This document shows positions 1 to 4,513 of a stretch of DNA of 5,604 bases, piece by piece. Source of the DNA: CAYHZL01 sp964361075 (GTDB lineage: Bacteria > Bacteroidota > Ignavibacteria > UBA10030 > UBA8401); contig CAYHZL010000217.1 in NCBI GenBank assembly GCA_964361075.1, forward strand, positions 1 through 5,604. Reading direction: 5' to 3'. How positions within the stretch are numbered: position 1 is the first letter of the stretch; the number at the start of each line of letters is the position of its first letter. The notes beneath the pieces are model-generated. The model was not told where the DNA came from, searched no databases, and saw only the letters and a list, made by a program, of their open reading frames with translations. The position numbers and the translations under genes are program-made.

Positions 1-16
1 ATTCGCCGCGGCGAAT
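1..16. repeat. GC-rich palindrome, copy 1 (ATTCGCCGCGGCGAAT)
   Basis: This is a perfect 16-base palindrome at the window edge, so it may extend further left. The 12-base core TCGCCGCGGCGA recurs near 1836, 5147 and 5584, always outside genes. It stands out as a GC island in AT-rich sequence. It can form a hairpin or cruciform; its function is unknown. Confidence 0.8.
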
Positions 17-87
17 CTGACACGTTTTTTGTGTCTGACGTTTTGCCTATTTACAAGATGTCAGACGGTTGAGAAACATCGTCAGAC
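16..87. repeat. Cluster of GTCAGAC/GTCTGAC motifs
   Basis: TCTGAC occurs at 16-21 and 34-39, and its complement GTCAGA at 60-65 and 81-86. GTCTGAC (33-39) is therefore an exact inverted partner of GTCAGAC at 60-66 and 81-87, and a short GACAC/GTGTC hairpin lies at 19-35. The cluster follows the GC palindrome directly. It could be the tail of an upstream terminator or repeat element. No gene is visible in 1-204. Confidence 0.35.
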
Positions 88-113
88 ATCATTCCAATGA
101 TTCAGTTTCGATG

Positions 114-154
114 GTTGAGTAGTTACGAATTTTTTTCATAATTGATTACTCAAC
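114..154. repeat. Inverted repeat upstream of the DUF433 gene, possible operator
   Basis: GTTGAGTA (114-121) and TACTCAAC (147-154) are perfect 8-base inverted arms around an AT-rich 25-base centre. The right arm abuts a candidate -35 box at 155-160, where an autoregulating antitoxin could bind. However, the left part (116-136) is nearly repeated at 5541-5561 in front of an unrelated gene, so it may instead be a dispersed repeat. The operator role is inference only. Confidence 0.35.
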
Positions 155-183
155 TTGATTTATATCCAGTAACTTCTTACCAT
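155..183 (+). promoter_or_regulatory. Candidate promoter for the toxin-antitoxin operon
   Basis: TTGATT (155-160), a 17-base spacer and TACCAT (178-183) resemble -35/-10 boxes of the general sigma factor, with four of six matches in each box. Transcription would start near 190, giving a short leader that still contains the AGAGG ribosome binding site at 194-198. Weak evidence: boxes of this quality occur by chance in AT-rich DNA. Confidence 0.25.
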
Positions 184-204
184 TATACAAAAAAGAGGCG
201 GTAA

Positions 205-450
205 ATGGAGCATGCAAAACCATACAATCGAATAACAATTGTTTCAGGATTATGTGGAGGAAAACCGACAATCCGTGGAATGAGAGTTACTGTCGCAAGT
301 GTGTTAGAAATGTTAGCCGGTGGAATGAGTAAAAAAGAAATTTTGATTGATTTCCCGTATTTGGAAGAAGCCGATATTGATGCATGTCTGGCATTTGCAT
401 CACAATTAGCTTCGTATTCCTCTGATGCATTCGGTGTTCATCCTGTATGA
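205..450 (+). CDS. DUF433 family protein, probable antitoxin
   Basis: An 81-residue protein of the DUF433 family, small winged-helix/HTH-like proteins usually encoded just before a DUF5615 PIN-like protein and treated as its antitoxin. The family hallmark is CGGKPTIRG at residues 17-25, followed by the helix-turn-helix-like segment VTVASVLEMLAGGMSKKEIL (about 28-47) and the DFPYLEEADIDACLAFA region (about 49-65). The length is normal for the family. The ATG start is supported by AGAGG at 194-198, six bases upstream. The gene overlaps the next one by four bases (ATGA, 447-450), implying translational coupling. By family role it would neutralise the partner and may repress its own promoter; the inverted repeat at 114-154 is a candidate site. 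The family assignment is firm; the antitoxin role comes from gene context. Confidence 0.88.
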   Translation: MEHAKPYNRITIVSGLCGGKPTIRGMRVTVASVLEMLAGGMSKKEILIDFPYLEEADIDACLAFASQLASYSSDAFGVHPV

Positions 451-800
451 AATGGATTGTTGATGCACAATTGCCGCCAAGACTGAAAACTTGGCTAACT
501 CAGAAGGGTGAAGATGCTGTTCATGTTTTTGAATTAGAAAACGGATTGCAATTGTTGGATTCACAGATATGGCAATACGCTAAAAATAATCAATGTATTG
601 TAATAACTAAAGACAAAGACTTTTTCGATTTTTCAAATTTATTCGGTGCCCCGCCTCAAACAGTATTTATTTCTGTAGGAAATTGTTCGAACGATCTTTT
701 GATTTCCCTGATTGAAAAATACTTTGCCGATATACTTTACAATCTTAAAAACAGCTCCCCACTCATTGTTGTAACACAAAACAATATTTATTCGTACTAA
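447..800 (+). CDS. DUF5615 family PIN-like protein, probable toxin
   Basis: A 117-residue protein of the DUF5615 (PIN-like, Mut7-C-like) family, presumed RNases that pair with DUF433 antitoxins. It opens with the family signature MKWIVDAQLPPRL, placing acidic residue D6 at the end of the first strand. D38 sits in the conserved DSQIW segment, and ITKDKDFFDF (53-62) supplies D56 and D58, the other likely metal ligands. The acidic residues expected of an active nuclease are therefore present, and the length is usual for the family. The start overlaps the stop of the DUF433 gene as ATGA, so both are surely made from one message. No frameshift or truncation is seen. RNase activity and toxicity are inferred from the family, not visible in the sequence. 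An AT-rich hairpin at 832-858 may end the transcript. Confidence 0.88.
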   Translation: MKWIVDAQLPPRLKTWLTQKGEDAVHVFELENGLQLLDSQIWQYAKNNQCIVITKDKDFFDFSNLFGAPPQTVFISVGNCSNDLLISLIEKYFADILYNLKNSSPLIVVTQNNIYSY

Positions 801-831
801 AACCTGCTTGCGTCTCTTCCGAACAACATTG

Positions 832-870
832 TTTTAGTTCAATCGGACACAACTAAAAATTTATTTTTTC
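832..870 (+). terminator. Possible terminator after the toxin-antitoxin operon
   Basis: TTTTAGTT (832-839) and AACTAAAA (851-858) form an 8-base-pair stem with an 11-base loop, followed by a T-rich tract to 870. It lies 32 bases after the DUF5615 stop. The stem is AT-rich and thus weak for an intrinsic terminator. Confidence 0.35.
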
Positions 871-882
871 TTCCCGCCAGAC

Positions 883-921
883 AATCCGCCAAAAAACCGG
901 CGGACTTGCAGCAGGCGGATT
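883..921. repeat. TCCGCC/GGCGGA hairpin repeat
   Basis: AATCCGCC (883-890) can pair with GGCGGATT (914-921), or its TCCGCC part with the nearer GGCGGA (899-904), so two alternative hairpins exist. The same stem sequence with a three-base loop recurs at 4467-4481. Both sites are intergenic. It may reinforce transcription termination or be a small dispersed repeat. Confidence 0.6.
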
Positions 922-964
922 TTCAATCTGTTTTTTACAGGAAACCATTTGAAACATTTATTAC

Positions 965-1118
965 AGGGCGGTTCCAAAAATTAAGTTTTTTTTCGCCACT
1001 AATCCCAAAAGGATCCCTTCGGGAGACACAAAGGCACGAAGAAAACAAATAATAATAAGCATTTTGCAACTTCGCGTCTTTGCGGTAAAGTCTTTTTTTG
1101 AATTTATAGAACCGCCCT
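965..1118. repeat. MITE-like inverted-repeat element
   Basis: The 154-base segment is bounded by perfect 10-base inverted ends, AGGGCGGTTC (965-974) and GAACCGCCCT (1109-1118), each flanked on the outside in the top strand by AC (963-964 and 1119-1120), which could be a 2-base target duplication or chance. A second, inner pair of arms lies at 1029-1041 and 1070-1082 (11 of 13 positions complementary), with A/T-rich partly matching stretches between. It encodes nothing. The whole could fold into one long imperfect hairpin, as miniature inverted-repeat elements do. A smaller palindromic segment seems to be inserted at 1003-1024. The gene-free stretch 801-1179 consists largely of this element, the hairpins before it and a short repeat-like tail after it. 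Confidence 0.5.
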
Positions 1119-1140
1119 ACACTGAATAATTACAAATAAA

Positions 1141-1165
1141 AGATTGTGCCGCTCCTCGCAATGAC
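1141..1165. repeat. Possible degraded copy of a common intergenic repeat
   Basis: On the minus strand this reads TCATTGCGAGGAGC followed by GGCACAATCT, resembling the TCATTGCGAGGAGC-type intergenic repeats I recall from many unrelated bacterial genomes. Only one copy is present here, so the window itself cannot confirm repetition. It lies just downstream of the Nudix gene. Confidence 0.3.
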
Positions 1166-1179
1166 TTTTTCAGTAAGAA

Positions 1180-1749
1180 CTAATTTTGTTCACCATCAAT
1201 TACATCCACTAATTGCTTCACAAAAAAAGCAGTCGCGCCCCATACTACTTCACTGCCAACATCAAAAAAATATACTTGGCGTGTCATTCCGTTCAGCGTA
1301 CGAATTTCACTGCGGCATTTTGATACATCAAAAAATTCTTCAAATGGAAGAAGAAAAATCTCTGCCACCTCATTATCGTTTTTCATTAACCGAGGAAGAT
1401 GTTTGATGTACCCGACGATTGGTGTAACAACAAATTCACTCGGTGTTTGTAAATCATCGAGCATACCGAAAATTTCAACGGCACTTTTTTCTAATCCAAT
1501 TTCTTCAAACGATTCGCGGAGCGCTGTTTCAATAAGCGATGCATCACCATCATCCACCGCACCACCGGGAAAAGAAATTTGTCCTTTATGATGTTCTACT
1601 GAATCCGTGCGTTTAGTAAATAAAAGATGCAAACCTGTTTCTTGCTCCACAAGAGGAACGAGCACTGCGGCTTTTTTGTACTGCGAATTGGTAATACTCT
1701 TTGGTTGATGCTGCGAAATGATAGAACGAATATGCTGTATAGTTGTCAT
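1180..1749 (-). CDS. Nudix hydrolase, CoA pyrophosphatase-like
   Basis: A 189-residue Nudix protein of the NudL/CoA pyrophosphatase subgroup, which splits coenzyme A and acyl-CoAs into phosphopantetheine and 3',5'-ADP. Numbered from the chosen start, TKRTDSVEHHKGQISFPGG at 45-63 matches the CoA-specific motif that precedes the Nudix box. The box is GGAVDDGD (62-69) continuing to REsfEEiG (78-85), with catalytic metal ligands E79, E82 and E83 intact. Its length matches the family. An in-frame ATG 48 bases upstream (1797) would add MFVVSTSVCIFGIEKK, but that codon lies upstream of a strong promoter at 1764-1794, so transcripts from it would lack it; I chose the ATG at 1749. The leader would be very short and shows no good Shine-Dalgarno. 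The gene is convergent with the toxin-antitoxin operon and divergent from the phosphatase. Exact substrate is inferred. Confidence 0.87.
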   Translation of the reverse strand: MTTIQHIRSIISQHQPKSITNSQYKKAAVLVPLVEQETGLHLLFTKRTDSVEHHKGQISFPGGAVDDGDASLIETALRESFEEIGLEKSAVEIFGMLDDLQTPSEFVVTPIVGYIKHLPRLMKNDNEVAEIFLLPFEEFFDVSKCRSEIRTLNGMTRQVYFFDVGSEVVWGATAFFVKQLVDVIDGEQN

Positions 1750-1763
1750 TTTTTTCTCTATCC

Positions 1764-1794
1764 CAAAGATACAAACACTCGTTGAAACTACAAA
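1764..1794 (-). promoter_or_regulatory. Bacteroidota-type promoter of the Nudix gene
   Basis: Read on the minus strand, TTTG (1794-1791), a 19-base spacer and TATCTTTG (1771-1764) match the Bacteroidota primary-sigma consensus TTTG / about 19 / TAnnTTTG at every defined position. Transcription would begin about 5 bases past 1764, roughly 10 bases before the ATG at 1749. It decides the start codon of the Nudix gene and is the main taxonomic hint in the window. Confidence 0.65.
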
Positions 1795-1799
1795 CATGC

Positions 1800-2024
1800 G
1801 TAATGTCTTAATTTGAGGAGAAACGTCATGCCGATTCGCCGCGGCGAATCAGCATCTTTGCCTGCTTTAAGATGCCGAATCAAGTCCCGAAGGGATCACC
1901 TTGTGATTCGATACGACGAAATTATTAAATTTCAAATTAAGACACTACTATTTTTTCAGTAAAAAGGATTTAAAACAGGTATTGGTGAACCAACATGACG
2001 TTTTTTCCCAAATTAAGACACTAC
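1800..2024. repeat. Inverted-repeat element with 31-base ends and internal hairpins
   Basis: The first and last 31 bases (1800-1830 and 1994-2024) are inverted copies matching at 27 of 31 positions; all four differences are A/G transitions. A third, partial copy, CAAATTAAGACACTAC, at 1933-1948 is identical to 2009-2024 over 16 bases. Between 1833 and 1910 there are three successive hairpins: GATTCG/CGAATC (1833-1850), GCATCTT/AAGATGC (1853-1875), and CGAATC/GATTCG (1876-1910) with TCCC/GGGA at its tip (1885-1895). It carries no gene. It looks like a small non-autonomous element or composite repeat inserted between the divergent Nudix and phosphatase genes and fills most of that gene-free stretch. 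Confidence 0.6.
1833..1850. repeat. GC-rich palindrome, copy 2 (GATTCGCCGCGGCGAATC)
   Basis: A perfect 18-base palindrome containing the same TCGCCGCGGCGA core as copies at 1-16, 5147-5158 and 5583-5596. It is the first of three hairpins inside the larger inverted-repeat element. Confidence 0.85.
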
Positions 2025-2029
2025 ACATC

Positions 2030-2061
2030 CTTGCTATCCATTCAGCTTTCCATTATATTTT
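2030..2061 (+). promoter_or_regulatory. Candidate promoter of the phosphatase-rof operon
   Basis: CTTG (2030-2033), a 20-base spacer and TATATTTT (2054-2061) resemble the Bacteroidota consensus with one mismatch in each box. Read as a classical promoter, the same DNA gives TTGCTA (2031-2036), 17 bases and TATATT (2054-2059). Transcription would start near 2066-2068, about 20 bases before the ATG at 2087, which excludes the longer TTG-initiated frame. It begins just outside the 1800-2024 repeat. Confidence 0.45.
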
Positions 2062-2086
2062 CCACATCACACACAAAGATAGTACC

Positions 2087-3289
2087 ATGAAAAATATTTT
2101 CAAAGGCACTGCACATTTTATGAAACTGATGAAGCCGAGAGAAGTGCGGATTCTTGCACTTGCAGTATTTTTCCTCTTCGGCACAATCGGTCCGTTAACC
2201 ATGTTGATGAGACCAAATATTTTTCCCGGTACGTGGTTTCAATTTCTGCTTGTTACTACACTCAGCGGCATGTTTTCAGCGTGTATTATTTTGTTGATGG
2301 TAAAACCGCTGCGGCTTGTTATTGCTCTTGTGATAATACAAGCAGCAATGTTTTCAACAAAACAAATTGAAGAATTTATTGTCGGAGCGCCGCCTTCCCA
2401 ACGCATTATTGTTTCCGATCATTTTATAAAATTTTCTCAAAATGAATTAGACACTATTGAAACAAAGCGCACGGTGTTTGGTGTAACAGCTATTTCCTTC
2501 ATCGCGATCGGATATACACTTTTTATTCTTGTTATCACGTCGGAGAACAAACGACGCGCACGATTGGAAGCCGAATTTGCCATTGCACAATCAATTCAAA
2601 ATTCACTTCTTCCAACATCGGTGTGTAAAACAGATTGGTGCGAAATTGCAGGTGCAACATCGCCGGCAACAGAAGTCGCCGGTGATTATTTTGACGTGCT
2701 GCAGCTTTCTGAAAATGAAATTGTTGTAGCCGTTGCCGATGTATCGGGACACGGCGTTGGCGCTGGAATTATTTCTGCAATGACAAAAAGCGCACTGCGT
2801 GCCGAACTGCAACATTCATCGCAGCCATCAAGCGTACTACAGCATTTGAATACATCTGTCTTTCAAGTAACAGACAAAAAAATGTTTGTTACGTTTGCGT
2901 ATATCTTGCTGAACAAACAGACACACACAGCACATCTTGCAACCGCAGGACATCCACCATTGCTGCTTCACAAATCAGATAACTCAATTCAGGAAATCCG
3001 TACACCAAATCTTGCACTCGGCATGCAAGAGCACACAACATTTAATGACACGCTTGTTCACTTTGAACGCGGCGATGCATTGTATTTATTTACCGACGGC
3101 ATCACCGAAGCAACAAACACACAGAAGGAACAATTCAGTCTTGATAAATTGAGAGAGCTATTGCAAGATGTGCAGCGTCCGTCTGCCGAAAAATTGAGCG
3201 CGTCAGTTGTTGCATCAGTACGATCATTCACCGAAACAAATGGACTACCGGATGACGCCACAATGGTTGTTGTTCGAATAACTTCGTAA
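2087..3289 (+). CDS. Membrane-anchored SpoIIE/RsbU-type PP2C serine/threonine phosphatase
   Basis: A 400-residue protein. Roughly four hydrophobic helices (about 22-42, 50-70, 76-91 and 131-151) anchor it in the membrane. A charged helical linker (152-176) contains the A..IQNSLLP signature that precedes PP2C domains of the RsbU type, and the cytoplasmic SpoIIE/PP2C domain fills 185-400. Metal-binding motifs are all present: GDYFD (199-203), ADVSGHG (217-223), TDGITEA (336-342) and PDDATMVVVR (388-397), so D200, D218, D337 and D390 are intact and the enzyme should be active. Relatives dephosphorylate anti-anti-sigma (STAS) proteins in partner-switching pathways; no STAS or anti-sigma gene is in the window, so the target is unknown. 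An in-frame TTG at 1982 would add 35 residues translated from repeat DNA and lies upstream of the likely promoter, so ATG 2087 is preferred. rof follows after 5 bases. Confidence 0.88.
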   Translation: MKNIFKGTAHFMKLMKPREVRILALAVFFLFGTIGPLTMLMRPNIFPGTWFQFLLVTTLSGMFSACIILLMVKPLRLVIALVIIQAAMFSTKQIEEFIVGAPPSQRIIVSDHFIKFSQNELDTIETKRTVFGVTAISFIAIGYTLFILVITSENKRRARLEAEFAIAQSIQNSLLPTSVCKTDWCEIAGATSPATEVAGDYFDVLQLSENEIVVAVADVSGHGVGAGIISAMTKSALRAELQHSSQPSSVLQHLNTSVFQVTDKKMFVTFAYILLNKQTHTAHLATAGHPPLLLHKSDNSIQEIRTPNLALGMQEHTTFNDTLVHFERGDALYLFTDGITEATNTQKEQFSLDKLRELLQDVQRPSAEKLSASVVASVRSFTETNGLPDDATMVVVRITS

Positions 3290-3294
3290 CACAA

Positions 3295-3749
3295 ATGGAT
3301 CATTCATCATTGAACTACAGACCAATTTCCTGTTCCGTGTATGATGTTCTTGAACTTGNNNNNNNNNNNNNNNNNNNNNNNNNNNNNNNNNNNNNNNNNN
3401 NNNNNNNNNNNNNNNNNNNNNNNNNNNNNNNNNNNNNNNNNNNNNNNNNNNNNNNNNNTCATCATTGAACTACAGACCAATTTCCTGTTCCGTGTATGAT
3501 GTTCTTGAACTTGCTGCAATGCGGAAAAAGCAATTGCATCTTGTTCTTGCTGATAAAGAGTTGGATGTTATCGTGCAGGATGTTTTCGCAAAAGAAAATG
3601 CTGAATATTTACAATACGCGGAAACACCAGATGGAACGATACAAACCATTCGTTTAGATGAAATTCAGAGCATTTTTGATCCCTCAGATGGAAAATCATA
3701 CGTGCCCAATCGATGCGAATGTTCATCCCCAATTATTAAAAATTTCTAA
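3295..3749 (+). CDS. rof: Rho-binding antiterminator, Rof/YaeO family (interrupted by assembly gap)
   Basis: Read through 3295-3358 and then 3514-3749, skipping the N gap and one copy of the 55-bp duplication, this gives exactly 100 codons: a 99-residue protein starting MDHSSLNYRPISCSVYD. The N-terminal YRPISCSVYDVLELA block, the central VEYL-like NAEYLQY and the final TIRLDEIQSIFDP match the Rof family; E. coli Rof has the equivalents Y.PI.CDDYDNLELA, VEYL and LRLDKITSF. Rof binds the RNA-loading face of Rho and dampens Rho-dependent termination. Escherichia coli Rof is about 85 residues; here the C-terminus is longer and ends in a Cys-Glu-Cys containing tail. The ATG lies 5 bases after the phosphatase stop, with no Shine-Dalgarno, so cotranslation from one message is likely. 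As deposited, the 100 Ns put the halves in different frames and an annotator would call only a fragment from TTG 3465. Family call is by remembered similarity. Confidence 0.8.
3304..3513. other. Scaffold gap of 100 N flanked by an exact 55-bp duplication
   Basis: Bases 3359-3458 are exactly 100 N. The 55 bases before it (3304-3358) are repeated without any difference immediately after it (3459-3513). This is the signature of two contigs whose ends overlap by one assembler k-mer (55) and were joined with a placeholder gap instead of being merged. The real sequence very probably has one copy and no gap, since merging restores an open rof frame. Confidence 0.9.
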
Positions 3750-3821
3750 TTTGCTTGACTTCTTTTTCAAGATTGAAGACATTATTGCAGTATTTATTGT
3801 TAGACATAGTTCACATTTTAC

Positions 3822-3826
3822 GGAGG
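3822..3826 (+). promoter_or_regulatory. Strong ribosome binding site for the lipoprotein gene
   Basis: GGAGG sits six bases before ATG 3833 and is the best Shine-Dalgarno in the window. It fixes the start there and not at the in-frame TTG 3755. A TTGACT box at 3755-3760 might be a -35 element, but its -10 partner is poor. Confidence 0.75.
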
Positions 3827-3832
3827 CGCTAC

Positions 3833-4369
3833 ATGAAAACAATGACAAATATATTTGCCCAGATAATACTGCTTGTCTGGTTTTTTGCCGGATGCTCTTC
3901 TCCGGAAAGTCCGACTTCGAGCGACCAAAATATTGCCGCTCCAAATCCGGGAAGAACGTACTCACCACGTTTAATTATTGATCCTGCACCTCCGCCGGCA
4001 CCGTCAACAATTACTGTTTCGGCATCCAAATCTTTTATTTGGCCCCCGAATAAAAAAATGATACCGGTTGTCTTCAGTGGAACAACCGGAAACCCCGGCA
4101 CAAATGTCATTACGTATACTCTTGTTGATGAATACGGTAAGCTAAACACATCCGGCACTTTGAGCGCAACTCCGAATTATTCTTTTCCATTAAATCTTCA
4201 AGCGGCACGAAAAGGAAAAGATAAAGACGGAAGAACATATACTGTTACGGTACAACTTGGTACTGCGAGCGCTACAGCAACTGTCGTTGTTCCTCACGAT
4301 ATGGGAAAGGATGATGATGACGATGACCACGGCGATGATGACCATGACGGCAACGAACACGGAAATTAA
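3833..4369 (+). CDS. Small lipoprotein with Ig-like domain and Asp/His-rich tail
   Basis: A 178-residue exported protein of unknown function. Residues 1-20 are a lipoprotein signal (hydrophobic IILLVWFFAG followed by C21), so it is probably lipidated and membrane-attached. A Ser/Pro/Ala-rich linker (about 22-58) follows. Residues 59-155 look like a beta-sandwich, Ig-like domain with the landmarks WPPNKK (70-75), VDEYG (98-102), DKDGRTYTVTV (130-140) and a closing VVVPHD (151-156). I recall this WPPNHK...DEYG...DGRTY...VPHD pattern from bacterial surface and secreted proteins. The tail (159-178) is almost only Asp, His, Gly, Asn and Glu, with six Asp in a row then DDD, and four His: a plausible divalent-metal binding tail. 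The gene is isolated: it starts 83 bases after rof and ends in its own terminator. Metal binding and localisation are inferences. Confidence 0.82.
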   Translation: MKTMTNIFAQIILLVWFFAGCSSPESPTSSDQNIAAPNPGRTYSPRLIIDPAPPPAPSTITVSASKSFIWPPNKKMIPVVFSGTTGNPGTNVITYTLVDEYGKLNTSGTLSATPNYSFPLNLQAARKGKDKDGRTYTVTVQLGTASATATVVVPHDMGKDDDDDDHGDDDHDGNEHGN

Positions 4370-4395
4370 TTGCCGTTGTTGATATTACGTAGAAA

Positions 4396-4436
4396 GGCGA
4401 AATACAAAATTTGTGTTTCGCTTTTTTCTTTTTCTT
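4396..4436 (+). terminator. Intrinsic terminator after the lipoprotein gene
   Basis: GCGAAA (4397-4402) pairs with TTTCGC (4416-4421), continuing inward through a G-T wobble and ACAA/TTGT to a 3-base loop: an 11-pair stem. It is followed at once by a T-rich run (4422-4436). A-rich bases before the stem can pair with the Ts, so it might also work weakly in reverse. It separates the lipoprotein gene from the kinase. Confidence 0.85.
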
Positions 4437-4466
4437 CCTATTATTACAGAAATAATATTCATCAAC

Positions 4467-4496
4467 TCCGCCAAAGGCGGATCAGCCTCCGGCTGA
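4467..4496. repeat. Two back-to-back hairpins in the kinase leader
   Basis: TCCGCC-AAA-GGCGGA (4467-4481) is directly followed by TCAGCC-TCC-GGCTGA (4482-4496). Both have a 6-base-pair perfect stem and a 3-base loop, with no base between them. The pair ends 17 bases before the kinase ATG. The first stem sequence is shared with the repeat at 883-904. They could influence translation or mRNA stability, or be a dispersed palindromic repeat. Confidence 0.75.
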
Positions 4497-4513
4497 ATTT
4501 CTTGATATTCTTT

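Noticed and set aside
1146..1591. Plus-strand ORFs opposite the Nudix gene
   Set aside because: They are antisense to a clearly recognised protein and show no family features.
1750..1797. 16-residue N-terminal extension of the Nudix protein
   Set aside because: The upstream ATG precedes the promoter boxes at 1764-1794 and has no ribosome binding site.
1982..2086. 35-residue N-terminal extension of the phosphatase from a TTG codon
   Set aside because: It is translated from the inverted-repeat end at 1994-2024, lies upstream of the likely promoter, and adds nothing typical of the family.
3304..3513. 55-bp direct duplication as a genuine tandem repeat
   Set aside because: It flanks an exact 100-N placeholder and its length equals a common assembler k-mer; merging restores a gene.
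3755..3832. 26-residue extension of the lipoprotein from TTG 3755
   Set aside because: ATG 3833 has a strong GGAGG site and gives a proper lipoprotein signal directly at the N-terminus.
3723..4158. Minus-strand ORFs opposite the lipoprotein gene
   Set aside because: They are shadows of a gene with a strong ribosome binding site and lipoprotein signal; no motifs of their own.
4370..4513. 48-residue extension of the kinase from TTG 4370
   Set aside because: It would read through an intrinsic terminator and two hairpins, and homologous kinases begin close to the P-loop as from ATG 4514.
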